Positions 23,407-31,988 of a stretch of 64,000 nucleotides of DNA are shown here, in pieces. Source of the stretch: Actinoplanes philippinensis (GTDB lineage: Bacteria > Actinomycetota > Actinomycetes > Mycobacteriales > Micromonosporaceae). The DNA is taken from positions 223,772 to 287,771 of the forward strand of contig NZ_FONV01000014.1 in NCBI RefSeq assembly GCF_900113015.1. The letters are read 5' to 3'. The first letter of the stretch is position 1; each line of letters begins with the position of its first letter. The translations under genes and the position numbers were made by a program. The notes below the pieces were generated by a model. The model was not told the DNA's origin, ran no database searches, and saw only the letters and a list, made by a program, of their open reading frames with translations.

Positions 23407-24126
23407 CTGCTCCAGGTCCTTCTGCATGATGTGCGCGTTCAGTTCGGCCAGCTCCGGCTGACCGCCCAGCCAGTCGGCGATCTCCCGGACCGCGACCGGC
23501 GCGTCGCCGAAGTGGTCGACGATCGCCTCGATCAGCTGCCAGTCGTCCTCGGTGTCGAGGGTGAGCCGCAGATACGACATGTCCGGCTGCACGGTCAGCC
23601 CGATCAGGTCGAAGTCGGCGGGGTGGGTGTAGACGTACGACGTCACGTGGGTGCGGTGGTGGTCGTACGCCAGCTTGTCGACCTCCTTGAGCACCGCCGC
23701 CCGGATCACCTCGACGTCCAGCCCGCGCGGCAGCGTCCGCATGATCGACGTGGTCAGGTAGTCGACGTCGGCCGCCGCGAACACCCGGTACGCCCGGGCG
23801 ACCAGCCGCGGATCGAGCAGCGGGCAGTCGGCGGTGAACCGGAGCACGTCGTCGGCGGTCCGGGTCTCCAGCACCCCGAGGAACCGGGTGAGCACGTCGT
23901 CGACCGGCCCGCGGTAGCAGTCCACCCCGATCGCCGCGCACTCGGCCTCGACCGCGTCGTCGTCCGGCAGGATCGTGGTGGCCACCACCAGGTCGTCGAC
24001 GACGCCGCTGGCCCGGGCGGCGCGGACCACCCGGTCGAGGACGGTCCGTCCGCCCAGGTGGCGCAGTACCTTGCCGGGCAGCCGGGTGGAGCCCATCCGG
24101 GCCTGAATGATGCCGAGGGTGCTCAT
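23401..24126 (-). CDS. SpsF-type cytidylyltransferase (probable CMP-nonulosonate synthetase)
   Basis: 241 residues. The nucleotide-binding motif is IIQARMGSTRLPGKVL and the metal-binding acidic residues are in TADCPLLDP. This is the SpsF/CMP-Kdo/NeuA superfamily. Its place between pseB-pseC and pseG suggests that it makes CMP-pseudaminate, the step called PseF elsewhere; that is inference from context. It overlaps the upstream methyltransferase-like gene by 4 bp. Confidence 0.83.
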   Translation of the reverse strand: MSTLGIIQARMGSTRLPGKVLRHLGGRTVLDRVVRAARASGVVDDLVVATTILPDDDAVEAECAAIGVDCYRGPVDDVLTRFLGVLETRTADDVLRFTADCPLLDPRLVARAYRVFAAADVDYLTTSIMRTLPRGLDVEVIRAAVLKEVDKLAYDHHRTHVTSYVYTHPADFDLIGLTVQPDMSYLRLTLDTEDDWQLIEAIVDHFGDAPVAVREIADWLGGQPELAELNAHIMQKDLEQA

Positions 24127-25670
24127 GATCGTCCTTTTCGGATGCGGTTGCGGGCGGCGCGGGCCAGGACGAGCCCGGCCTTGGCGGCGCGATAGCCGAG
24201 GTTGCCGCTGAACGCGGCGATCTGTGTCTTGGCGCGGCCCAGCTCGGCCTCACGCTTCTCCAGCTCGATCTCGAAGAACCGGCACCGCTCCTCGGCGTCG
24301 GCGAGCCGCTGCCGCAGCGCGTCGAGCTGCGCCTCCTGTTCGCGGCGCCCGGGCGGGCCGTCAGCGGCGGCGGTCTCCGGCACGGTGTCGAGTCCGGCGG
24401 CCCCGGCGAGGACGGCGATCAGCCGTGCCGGATCGGTGACGCCGGGCCACGGGTGGTGATATCCGCCGTCGAGGAGCGTGTGCGCGAACCTGGCCAGCGC
24501 GTCCGGCTGATCCGGCACGGCCGGGTCCAGCAGGGCGTACCGGTCGCCGTCCACCAGCACGTTGCCCGCCGCGGCCATCGGCAGCTCGGTCATCCAGCCG
24601 GTGAGCAGCCGCCGCAGCCTCGGCAGGTCATGCCCGAGTGCGGCCGTCAGCAGCCGTTCCTCCAGCAGCCGCCCGCCCGGAAGCGGCTCGGTCTGCCGGT
24701 CCGTCATCGAGGGCCCCGGCTGGTGCTCAGTGTCGTCTCCCGGTGCGGGGGACAGCGCCGGCGACCAGCCGCGCACCACACGCCGCAGCCAGCCGTGGTC
24801 CGGTGTGCCGACCACCTCGGTCACCGCCCCGGAGGGGCCGGTGAACAGCGCGGGCGGGAGCGGCACCACGGCCGGGCCCGGGCGGGTGGCGCGCTGCGCC
24901 ACGACCAGCCAGGCGGGAGCGAGTTCGGCGCCGACTCCACGGCGCACGGCCGAGGCGGCCAGCCGGCGCGGGTCGCTGAGCACGGACCGGCCCGCGTAGG
25001 CGGGGGAGACCGCCGCCGCGGCCAGGGCGGCCAGCGCGTCGAGCGGCCCGCGACCCAGCGTCTCCGGGGTGACCAGCAGGGTCGGTGAGACCGGCAGCGG
25101 CCAGGCGGTGGCCAGGGCGGCGACCGGCAGCCCCTCGGCGGCGAGCGCGGCGGCCAGCCGGTCCGGGCGTCCGGGCGTGCCGCCGTATTCGCCGAGCGGC
25201 CGCCACGCGTCCGCGGAACGGGCCGCGGTCGGCGTGCCCGGATCGACGAGACGGTGTACGCCCAGCTCATTCTCGACGGTGAGCAGCAGCGTGCCGCCGG
25301 GCCGCAGGCTACGGGCCAGGACGCGGACCGATTCGGCCCAGTCGAGCGGGGTGTCCTCCGGGGAGCAGAGGCGGCCGACGCCGTCGAGGGCGATCACCAT
25401 GTCGTACCGGTCGGCGTCGGTGAGTTTGGAGAGGGTGCCGCAGAGCACCGTGACGTCCGGGATCGTGGCGGCGTCCGGTTGCGACCGGATCAGGCACGTC
25501 ACGTCGCGGCGTTCGGCCAGCGCGCCGATCAGGCCGGTGTCGTGCGGCCCGGCGACCAGCACCCGGATCCCGGTGGGCAGGCGGTCCAGCAGGTGCCGGA
25601 GCAGGACTCCACCCGCGGGCGGGTGCTCCTCGGCGTACTCCGGCATCTCGCCGCCGATCATCCGGATCAT
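24123..25670 (-). CDS. Methyltransferase-like protein with helical C-terminus (copy A)
   Basis: 515 residues. The N-terminal ~170 resemble a SAM-binding Rossmann fold (VLVAGPHDTGLIGALAER; RYDMVIALDGVGRL; LRPGGTLLLTVEN), though the glycine motif is degenerate. A middle domain carries SDPRRLAASAVRRG and WLVVAQR. The C-terminal ~90 residues are a coiled coil (EQEAQLDALRQRLADAEERC) ending in a basic helix. A paralogue of similar layout is at 42545. ATG at 25670 overlaps the stop of the HG protein gene. Specific function unknown; the linked pathway suggests modification or handling of a nonulosonic acid glycan. Confidence 0.75.
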   Translation of the reverse strand: MIRMIGGEMPEYAEEHPPAGGVLLRHLLDRLPTGIRVLVAGPHDTGLIGALAERRDVTCLIRSQPDAATIPDVTVLCGTLSKLTDADRYDMVIALDGVGRLCSPEDTPLDWAESVRVLARSLRPGGTLLLTVENELGVHRLVDPGTPTAARSADAWRPLGEYGGTPGRPDRLAAALAAEGLPVAALATAWPLPVSPTLLVTPETLGRGPLDALAALAAAAVSPAYAGRSVLSDPRRLAASAVRRGVGAELAPAWLVVAQRATRPGPAVVPLPPALFTGPSGAVTEVVGTPDHGWLRRVVRGWSPALSPAPGDDTEHQPGPSMTDRQTEPLPGGRLLEERLLTAALGHDLPRLRRLLTGWMTELPMAAAGNVLVDGDRYALLDPAVPDQPDALARFAHTLLDGGYHHPWPGVTDPARLIAVLAGAAGLDTVPETAAADGPPGRREQEAQLDALRQRLADAEERCRFFEIELEKREAELGRAKTQIAAFSGNLGYRAAKAGLVLARAARNRIRKGRS

Positions 25671-26479
25671 GCGGCGGCCCAGCCCAGCGTCGCGCGCAGC
25701 TCGGCCGGCGAGGCGAGCCAGCCGTCACCCAGCTCGGCGAGCACGATCTCCCGGGCGGTCGCCGGATCGGGTGCGGCGCCGTGCAGTTCCGGCCACTCCC
25801 GGCGGATCCGCTCAGCCGTCGGGGTGTCCTCCCGATCCAGGTACATCGGGTCGCCGTACACCGCGGGCTCGCAACCGGCGGCAGTGCCGTAGAAGATCGC
25901 CGTGCTCAGCCGGTTGGAGGCCACCCGGCGATGCCGGCGCAGCTCAGCGAGCTGGCCACGGAGGAAGCCGGCGTCGGTGCGCATCCGCATGTACCCGCGG
26001 TAGCCGTGGCAGATGACACGTCCGGCCCGCTCGTAGACGGCCCGGATCCGCCGGTCCTCGTACTCGTTCCAGTACAGGCAGAAGGTGATCGGCCCGTCCT
26101 CGGTCGCGGTGATCTCGTCGATCAGCCGGTGGTGGTCGCCGCTGACCTTCTGCCCCTCCCAGCCGTGGAACGGATACCAGATGGTCCCCTCCCGGCGGCC
26201 CGCCGCGGTGTCGTCCGGTGTGGACCTCAGCAGGTAGAGGAAGGGCGCGCCGATCACGGTGGCCAGCGGGCGGCCCATCGACCGGGCACGCCGCCGGGTC
26301 CGCTCGGACCACACGAAGATCGTGCTGCCGGGCGCGTACGGCGTGCCCCCACCGAGCCCGTCCACCACGTTCCACCCGTGCTGCAGGTAACCGTCGATCC
26401 GGGGCGGGGCGGCCGGGTCCAGTCCGCAGTACCCGGCCAGCACGTGCGCGTGCCCGTAGAAGTGGTTCCCGTGGTGCAC
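25667..26479 (-). CDS. Glycosyltransferase-like 'HG' protein (copy A)
   Basis: 270 residues, family not recognised. Visible motifs: the opening HHGNHFYGHAHVLAGYC, IDGYLQHGWN, WYPFHGWEGQ, CLYWNEYE and near the C-terminus SNRLSTAIFYGTAAG followed by VYGDPMYLD. The HG pair and the S/T-rich helix before YGDP recall donor-binding sites of GT-B capsule enzymes such as KpsS or CDP-glycerol transferases. A role as nonulosonate transferase is a hypothesis. GTG at 26479 follows the pseC stop by 3 bp and has GGGAG upstream. Copy B is at 41634. Confidence 0.72.
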   Translation of the reverse strand: MHHGNHFYGHAHVLAGYCGLDPAAPPRIDGYLQHGWNVVDGLGGGTPYAPGSTIFVWSERTRRRARSMGRPLATVIGAPFLYLLRSTPDDTAAGRREGTIWYPFHGWEGQKVSGDHHRLIDEITATEDGPITFCLYWNEYEDRRIRAVYERAGRVICHGYRGYMRMRTDAGFLRGQLAELRRHRRVASNRLSTAIFYGTAAGCEPAVYGDPMYLDREDTPTAERIRREWPELHGAAPDPATAREIVLAELGDGWLASPAELRATLGWAAA

Positions 26480-26482
26480 CCG

Positions 26483-27607
26483 CTAGCTCCCGAGGATCCC
26501 GCGCAGTGTCTCGACGACGCGGTCCTGGTCGGCATCGGTCAGGTCGTGGAAGATCGGCAGCGACAGCTCCTCGGCGTAGAAGGTCTCGGCCACCGGGCAC
26601 ATGCCACGGCGGTATCCGAGGTCCTCGAAGACCGGGTGCCAGTAGACCGGGATGTAGTTGACCTGCACTCCGATCCCGGCGGCGTGCATCCGCTCGTAGA
26701 CCTCACGACGGCGCCCGTCCAGGACACGTACCGGGTAGAGGTGACGCATCGGGTCGACCCCGGCACGCTGGACCGGCAGCCGCAGGCCGGGTACGTCGGC
26801 GAGGAGTTCGTCGTACCGGGCGGTGAGGTGCTGTCGACGGGCCTTGAAGTCGGCCAGCCGGAGCAACTGCGAGCTGCCCAGGGCACAGAGCACATCGGGC
26901 AGGCGGTAGTTGAGGCCGAACTCGTGCACCTCGTAGAACCAGCCGCCCTCGTCCGGCCGGCGCAGTCTCGCGGGGTCCTTCACCATGCCGACCGAGCGGA
27001 AGGTACGGGCCCGCTCCAGCAGGTCGGGCCGGGTCGACGCGACAGCGCCGCCCTCGGCGGTGGTGAGGTTCTTGGTCGGGAAGAAGCTGAACGTGGTCAG
27101 GTCGGCGAGCGTGCCGACCGGCCGGCCGTCGACCGTCGAGCCGATCGCGTGCGCGGCGTCGCCGATCAGCACCGCCCCGGCCGGTTCAGTGACCTTGCGG
27201 AGCGCGTCGTACTCGGCCGGGTGGCCGGCGTAGTCGACAGCGGTCACCGCACGGGTGCTCCCGGTGACCAGCGCCTCGACCGCGGCCGGGTCCAGGTTCG
27301 CGGTCTCGTCCTCGACATCGGCGAAGACCACCCGGGCGCCGAGCATCGCCGCGGTCGACGCGGTGGCCACGAACGTCATCGGCGTGGTGATCACCTCGTC
27401 ACCGCTGCCGACACCGGCCGCCGCGTACGCCGCATGCAACGCTGTCGTCCCGTTGGTGACCGTGACGGCGGGCGCCCCGGCCACCGCCTCGATGTCGGCC
27501 TCGAACTGCCTGACCCGCGGTCCGGTGGTGAGCCAGTCACTGCCCAGGGCCGCGACCACCGCCGCCACGTCGGAGGCGTCGATCGACTGTCGTCCGTAGG
27601 GCAGCAT
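26483..27607 (-). CDS. pseC: PseC-like UDP-sugar aminotransferase (DegT/DnrJ/EryC1)
   Basis: 374 residues, fold-type I PLP enzyme. The PLP lysine is K179 in FSFFPTKNLTTAEGG; NGTTALHAAY and GFNYRLPD-like 'GLNYRLPDVLCALG' are family hallmarks. PseC converts the 4-keto sugar made by PseB into the 4-amino sugar. I chose ATG at 27607 (MLPYGRQSID) with GGAGG just upstream; it overlaps the pseB stop by one base (TGATG). Second gene of the minus-strand operon. Confidence 0.9.
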   Translation of the reverse strand: MLPYGRQSIDASDVAAVVAALGSDWLTTGPRVRQFEADIEAVAGAPAVTVTNGTTALHAAYAAAGVGSGDEVITTPMTFVATASTAAMLGARVVFADVEDETANLDPAAVEALVTGSTRAVTAVDYAGHPAEYDALRKVTEPAGAVLIGDAAHAIGSTVDGRPVGTLADLTTFSFFPTKNLTTAEGGAVASTRPDLLERARTFRSVGMVKDPARLRRPDEGGWFYEVHEFGLNYRLPDVLCALGSSQLLRLADFKARRQHLTARYDELLADVPGLRLPVQRAGVDPMRHLYPVRVLDGRRREVYERMHAAGIGVQVNYIPVYWHPVFEDLGYRRGMCPVAETFYAEELSLPIFHDLTDADQDRVVETLRGILGS

Positions 27608-28587
27608 CAGTCCTCCGCGAGGAGGTCGCGCATCTCGTCGACCGAGAGCCACAGGTCGTTGTTGTCCGAGCGGTAGTTGAAGCCGTCCGGCACCTCCTCG
27701 CCACCCAGCGGGGTCTCGTAGCCCCAGCTCGCGACGACCGGCTGCACCACGTAACGGTCCTTGAACCGCAGCGTCCGGCGGCTGTCATCGGCGGCGATCA
27801 TCTCCTCGTGCAGCTTCTCGCCGGGGCGCATGCCCATCTCGTGGGTGCCGGCGCCGGGCGCGACCGCCTCGACCAGATCCATGATCCGCATGCTCGGGAT
27901 GCGCGGGACGTACAGCTCGCCGCCCTGCATCACGTCGAAGGAGTCGACGACGAACTGGACCGCCTGGTCCAGGGTGATCCAGAACCGGGTCATCCGCTTG
28001 TCGGTGATGGGCAGGCTCTTGCCCTCTTCGGCGAGCTTGCGGAAGAACGGGACGACCGAGCCGCGGGAGCCCATCACGTTGCCGTAGCGGACCACGGCCA
28101 GACGGGTCGGGTGGGTGGCGGCGTAGTGGTTGCCGGCGATCACGATCTTGTCGGCGGCGAGCTTGGTCGCGCCGTACAGGTTGATCGGGCTGGAAGCCTT
28201 GTCGGTGGAGAGCGCGACGACCTTCTTGACCTCGGCGTTGATGGCCGCGTCGATCACGTTCTGGGTGCCGTTGATGTTCGTGGCGACGAACTCCGACGGG
28301 TTGTACTCGGCGGTGTCGACCTGCTTGAGGGCGGCGGCGTGCACCACGTAGTCGATGCCGTGCATGGCCCGGGCCAGCCGCTTCTCGTCGCGGATGTCAC
28401 CGATGAAGAAGCGCAGGCGCGGGTCGTCGCCGAACATCTGGCGGACCTCGTACTGCTTCAGCTCGTCACGGGAGAACACCACGATGCGGGACGGGTCGAG
28501 GTGCGTCAGCGCGTACTTCAGGAAGGCCTTGCCGAAGGAACCGGTCGAGCCGGTGACAAGGATCGAGGAGCCGGCGAGTTCAGACAC
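27607..28587 (-). CDS. pseB: PseB UDP-GlcNAc 4,6-dehydratase (inverting)
   Basis: 326 residues, extended SDR. NAD-binding GSTGSFG near residue 13, the catalytic segment LSTDKASSPINLYGATK (YxxxK) and HAAALKQVDTAEYNP are all typical of PseB/FlaA1 enzymes, which dehydrate and epimerise UDP-GlcNAc in the first step of pseudaminic acid synthesis. GTG at 28587 has GGAGA upstream. It heads an operon that runs through pseC, the HG protein, the methyltransferase-like gene, the cytidylyltransferase and pseG. Confidence 0.92.
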   Translation of the reverse strand: MSELAGSSILVTGSTGSFGKAFLKYALTHLDPSRIVVFSRDELKQYEVRQMFGDDPRLRFFIGDIRDEKRLARAMHGIDYVVHAAALKQVDTAEYNPSEFVATNINGTQNVIDAAINAEVKKVVALSTDKASSPINLYGATKLAADKIVIAGNHYAATHPTRLAVVRYGNVMGSRGSVVPFFRKLAEEGKSLPITDKRMTRFWITLDQAVQFVVDSFDVMQGGELYVPRIPSMRIMDLVEAVAPGAGTHEMGMRPGEKLHEEMIAADDSRRTLRFKDRYVVQPVVASWGYETPLGGEEVPDGFNYRSDNNDLWLSVDEMRDLLAED

Positions 28588-28769
28588 GAGATTCTCCGGG
28601 GGTTCAGGGGGTTACGAGGCGGAAGCATAAACAGACCGGAACGCATTTCTGCCAGGCGCGGGAAAATGCTGCGTGCAGTTCATTCTCAGTTCAGCCGCGA
28701 TTGGTCGTGGCGACCGGGAAGCTGCGGGATCGTAGTCCTCCTCTGAACACCCCACCCTGGAGTAATACC
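28588..28769. promoter_or_regulatory. Divergent promoter region of pseB and acyl carrier protein operons
   Basis: 182 bp, less GC-rich than its surroundings. On the minus strand TATGCT at 28624-28629 is a fair -10 that would give a leader of about 30 nt for pseB; no good -35. I could not pick a promoter for the plus strand. Divergence suggests joint control of the two operons. Confidence 0.4.
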
Positions 28770-29012
28770 GTGACTGAGCTGCAGAGACTACGCGAGGCGT
28801 TCCGTACCGCCCTCGATCTTCCGGCGGACGAGCCCGTGGACGACCTGCGCTACCAGGACAATGAGAAGTGGGATTCCCTCGCCCACATGTCACTCGTCGC
28901 GGCCATTGAAGATGAATTCTCGGTAATGATCGACACCGACGACGTCATCAATATGTCCAGCTTTGCCGAGGCCGTGCGAATCCTCGGTAAATACGGGGTG
29001 GACGTCAAGTGA
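28770..29012 (+). CDS. Acyl carrier protein
   Basis: 80 residues. The phosphopantetheine attachment serine is S36 in NEKWDSLAHMSLVAAIEDEF, a variant of the usual DSL motif, followed by the typical helix III region. It would carry an acyl chain for the following enzymes. GTG at 28770 has GGAG 7 nt upstream. First gene of a seven-gene operon in which each gene overlaps the next by 4 bp. Confidence 0.9.
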   Translation: MTELQRLREAFRTALDLPADEPVDDLRYQDNEKWDSLAHMSLVAAIEDEFSVMIDTDDVINMSSFAEAVRILGKYGVDVK

Positions 29013-29740
29013 GCGTCGCCCTGGTCACCGGGGCGTCCCGCGGTATCGGCCGGGCTGTCGCGCATCGTCTCGCCGAGCAGGGGCACGATCTGGTGCTGCA
29101 CGGCCACGACCCGGAGCGGATCGCCGCGACGGCCGACGAGATCGCCGGGAAGTCCGGCGTCACCGTCGTGCACGCGGCGGGTGACATCGCCGACCCGGCG
29201 ACCAGCAAGGCCCTGGCCCGGCTCGCCTTCGACACCTTCAAACGGCTCGACGCGCTGGTGGTCAACGCCGGCACGCACGCGGCCGGGATGCTGGGGATGA
29301 CACCGGACGCCACTGTCGAGCGGCTCTTCGCGGTCAACGCGGCCGGTGCGGCGTACACCCTGCAGAACGCGGTCCGGCTGCTCGCCCGCGGCCGTAACCC
29401 GGCAGTGGTCCTCACCGCCTCGATCACCGGCGACCAGGGTGTCGCCGGGCAGGCCGTCTACGCCGCCTCGAAGGCCGCCGTGGCCGGGCTGACCAGGTCC
29501 GCGGCCAAGGAGCTCGGTCCGCGCGGCATCCGGGTCAACGCGGTCGCGCCGGGCTTCATCGCCACCGACATGCTCGACACGCTGGACGAGGCCGGGCGCG
29601 CCGAGCGGATCGCGCACACCGCCCTGGGCCGTCTCGGCGACGCCGACGAGGTCGCCGACGTGATCGCCTTCCTCCTCTCCGAGCAGGCGCGATTCGTCAC
29701 CGGCCAGATCATCGGGGTCGACGGGGGACTGACACTGTGA
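29009..29740 (+). CDS. SDR family reductase (FabG-like)
   Basis: 243 residues, classical short-chain dehydrogenase. Cofactor motif TGASRGIG near residue 7, NAG in VVNAGTHAAG and catalytic YAASK with its preceding serine. FabG-type enzymes reduce 3-oxoacyl-ACP to 3-hydroxyacyl-ACP with NADPH. The adjacent acyl carrier protein gene supports that substrate, but a sugar or aldehyde substrate remains possible. GTGA overlap with the acyl carrier protein gene. Confidence 0.88.
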   Translation: MSVALVTGASRGIGRAVAHRLAEQGHDLVLHGHDPERIAATADEIAGKSGVTVVHAAGDIADPATSKALARLAFDTFKRLDALVVNAGTHAAGMLGMTPDATVERLFAVNAAGAAYTLQNAVRLLARGRNPAVVLTASITGDQGVAGQAVYAASKAAVAGLTRSAAKELGPRGIRVNAVAPGFIATDMLDTLDEAGRAERIAHTALGRLGDADEVADVIAFLLSEQARFVTGQIIGVDGGLTL

Positions 29741-30954
29741 ACCTGCTCCACCCCTCCGCCCGGGTCGTCGACGCGGCCACCGGGGCGGTCCTGACGCCCG
29801 CGATGATCGACGCTGCCGCCGCTGAGATCGCCGGGCACCCGATCGTCTTCCTGCCGATGCCGAGCACGGTGGAGGCGGTGGCCCGTTACCTCGCGGCGCT
29901 GCGCCTGGAGAAGCCGGTCCTGCTTCTCGACCCGGATCTCGACCACACCGCGCTGATCGCCCGCTACACCACCGACCAGGTGCACCCGGACCTGGCGCTG
30001 CTGCTCACCACCAGCGGCTCCACCGGCGATCCGAAACTGGTCCGGCTCTCCCGGGCGGCGGTGCTCGCCAACGCCGGGCAGGTGGCCGACAGCCTCGGCA
30101 TCACCGGCGACGACGTCGCGATCACCACGTTGCCGCTGTTCTACTCGTACGGGCTGTCGGTGCTGCACTCGCACCTGCTCCGCGGGGCGACGGTGGTGCT
30201 CGAACGCACCGGGATCATGCAGCGGGACTTCTGGGCCGCGGTCGGCGAGCACCGGGTCACCTCGCTGGCGTTCGTGCCGTCGCAGTACGAGATGTTGCGG
30301 CGACTCCGCTTCGACCCGTCGCGGTACCCGTCCGTGCGTACGCTCACGCAGGCCGGCGGCCGTTTGCGGACCGACCTCGTGACCGATTTCGCCGCCCGGA
30401 TGGACGCCGTCGGCGGCCGGATGTTCGTGATGTACGGACAGACCGAGGCCGGCCCGCGGATGGCCTGCCTGCCGCCGTCCCGGTTGGCCGACAGGCTCGG
30501 CTCCGCCGGCCTCGCGATGCCCGGCGGCACCTTCACCGTCGAGGACGGCGAGGTCGTCTATCGAGGACCCAACGTCATGATGGGGTACGCCGAGACGGCC
30601 GCCGATCTGGCCCGGGGCGACGACCTGGCCGGCGTGCTGCACACCGGTGACCTGGGCCACCTCGACGACGAGGGGTTCCTCTTCATCACCGGCCGGCGCA
30701 AGCGGATGGCCAAGGTCTTCGGTGTCCGGATCAACCTGGACGACGTGGAGCGGCACTTCCCGGTCGCGGCCGTGGCCGGCGACGACAAGCTGCACGTCTT
30801 CACCTCCGGCGAGGACGACGTCCGCGCGCTGCGCAGCAAGATCGCCGAGTGGCTCGGCACCCACTTCACGGGCGTCGACGTGCGCACGATCTCGTCCCTG
30901 CCGCTGCTGCCCAACGGCAAGACCGACTACCGGGCGCTGGAGGCGTCGTTGTGA
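29737..30954 (+). CDS. Acyl-AMP ligase (ANL superfamily)
   Basis: 405 residues, shorter than most family members (about 500). Core motifs: LLTTSGSTGDPKLVRLS (A3), MYGQTEAG (A5), HTGDLG (A7) and the C-terminal lysine loop LLPNGKTDYR (A10). It should activate a carboxylic acid as acyl-AMP and pass it to the acyl carrier protein or CoA. The shortness comes from a compact N-terminal domain. GTG start overlaps the reductase stop. Confidence 0.87.
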   Translation: MNLLHPSARVVDAATGAVLTPAMIDAAAAEIAGHPIVFLPMPSTVEAVARYLAALRLEKPVLLLDPDLDHTALIARYTTDQVHPDLALLLTTSGSTGDPKLVRLSRAAVLANAGQVADSLGITGDDVAITTLPLFYSYGLSVLHSHLLRGATVVLERTGIMQRDFWAAVGEHRVTSLAFVPSQYEMLRRLRFDPSRYPSVRTLTQAGGRLRTDLVTDFAARMDAVGGRMFVMYGQTEAGPRMACLPPSRLADRLGSAGLAMPGGTFTVEDGEVVYRGPNVMMGYAETAADLARGDDLAGVLHTGDLGHLDDEGFLFITGRRKRMAKVFGVRINLDDVERHFPVAAVAGDDKLHVFTSGEDDVRALRSKIAEWLGTHFTGVDVRTISSLPLLPNGKTDYRALEASL

Positions 30955-31988
30955 GTGTCTTCACCCTGCCGCAGTCCTCGAAGGAGAAGGCGCTGCTGGC
31001 CGAGCTGTCCGACCTCGTGGATCTGCATCGATCCCGCTGCGAGCCGTATCGCCGCATCCTCGCCGCATCCGGCTTCCGGTCTGCTTCGGACATCTCCGAA
31101 CTGCCGTGGCTGCCGGTCCGGCTCTTCAAGACGCTGGAGTTGAAGAGCATCCCGGACGACGAGGTCTTCAAGGTGCTGACCTCCAGTGGCACGACCGGCG
31201 AGGTGAGCCGGATCTATCTGGACAAGGCGGCCGCCGCCACTCAGACCCGGCAGCTCGGCGCGACTCTGCAGACCGTGCTGGGCCCGAAGCGGCTCCCCAT
31301 GCTCATCGTCGACACCAAGTCGATCCTCAAGGATCGTCGCTCGTTCAGTGCCCGCGGCGCCGGTGTGCTCGGCATGGCCACCTTCGGCCGGGACCACGTG
31401 TGGGCGCTCGACAACGACGGCGCGGTCGACCTCGACGGCATCCGCGGCTTCCTGGCGAAACACGGCGACCAGCCGTTCCTGATCTTCGGATTCACCTACC
31501 TGGTCTGGCTGCACCTCTACGAGATCGCCCGGGAGCACGGCCTGGACCTGGGCAACGGCATCCTGATCCACTCCGGCGGCTGGAAGAAGCTGGTCGACCA
31601 GGCCGTCTCCCCGGAGGAGTTCCGCAACCGGCTGGCGGCCGTCGGGCTCACCCGGATCCACAACTTCTACGGCATGGTCGAGCAGATCGGGACGATCTTT
31701 CTCGAGGGCCCGTCGGGTGGATCGCTGTACTGCCCGGACTTCGCGGACGTGGTGGTTCGTGACCCGGAGACCTGGGCGGAGCTCCCGCCCGGCGAACCGG
31801 GCCTGCTCGAGGTGGTGAGCACGCTGCCCACCTCGTACCCCGGTCACGTGCTGCTCACCGAGGACCTCGGCGTGGTGCACGGCATCGACGACGGGGACTG
31901 GCCCGGCAAACGCTTCTCGGTGCTCGGCCGGCTGCCCCGCGCCGAGGCCCGGGGCTGCTCGGACACGTATCGGAGCGCTGACTCATGA
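30951..31988 (+). CDS. LuxE-like acyl-protein synthetase/transferase
   Basis: 345 residues. The adenylate-forming motif LTSSGTTGEVSRIYLD and the late HNFYGMVEQIGTIFLEGP are typical of LuxE, which activates a fatty acid and hands it to the LuxC reductase. GTG at 30951 overlaps the ligase stop by 4 bp. In luminous bacteria LuxE and LuxC act as a complex; here no luciferase genes are present, so the product is not for light. Confidence 0.86.
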   Translation: MSVFTLPQSSKEKALLAELSDLVDLHRSRCEPYRRILAASGFRSASDISELPWLPVRLFKTLELKSIPDDEVFKVLTSSGTTGEVSRIYLDKAAAATQTRQLGATLQTVLGPKRLPMLIVDTKSILKDRRSFSARGAGVLGMATFGRDHVWALDNDGAVDLDGIRGFLAKHGDQPFLIFGFTYLVWLHLYEIAREHGLDLGNGILIHSGGWKKLVDQAVSPEEFRNRLAAVGLTRIHNFYGMVEQIGTIFLEGPSGGSLYCPDFADVVVRDPETWAELPPGEPGLLEVVSTLPTSYPGHVLLTEDLGVVHGIDDGDWPGKRFSVLGRLPRAEARGCSDTYRSADS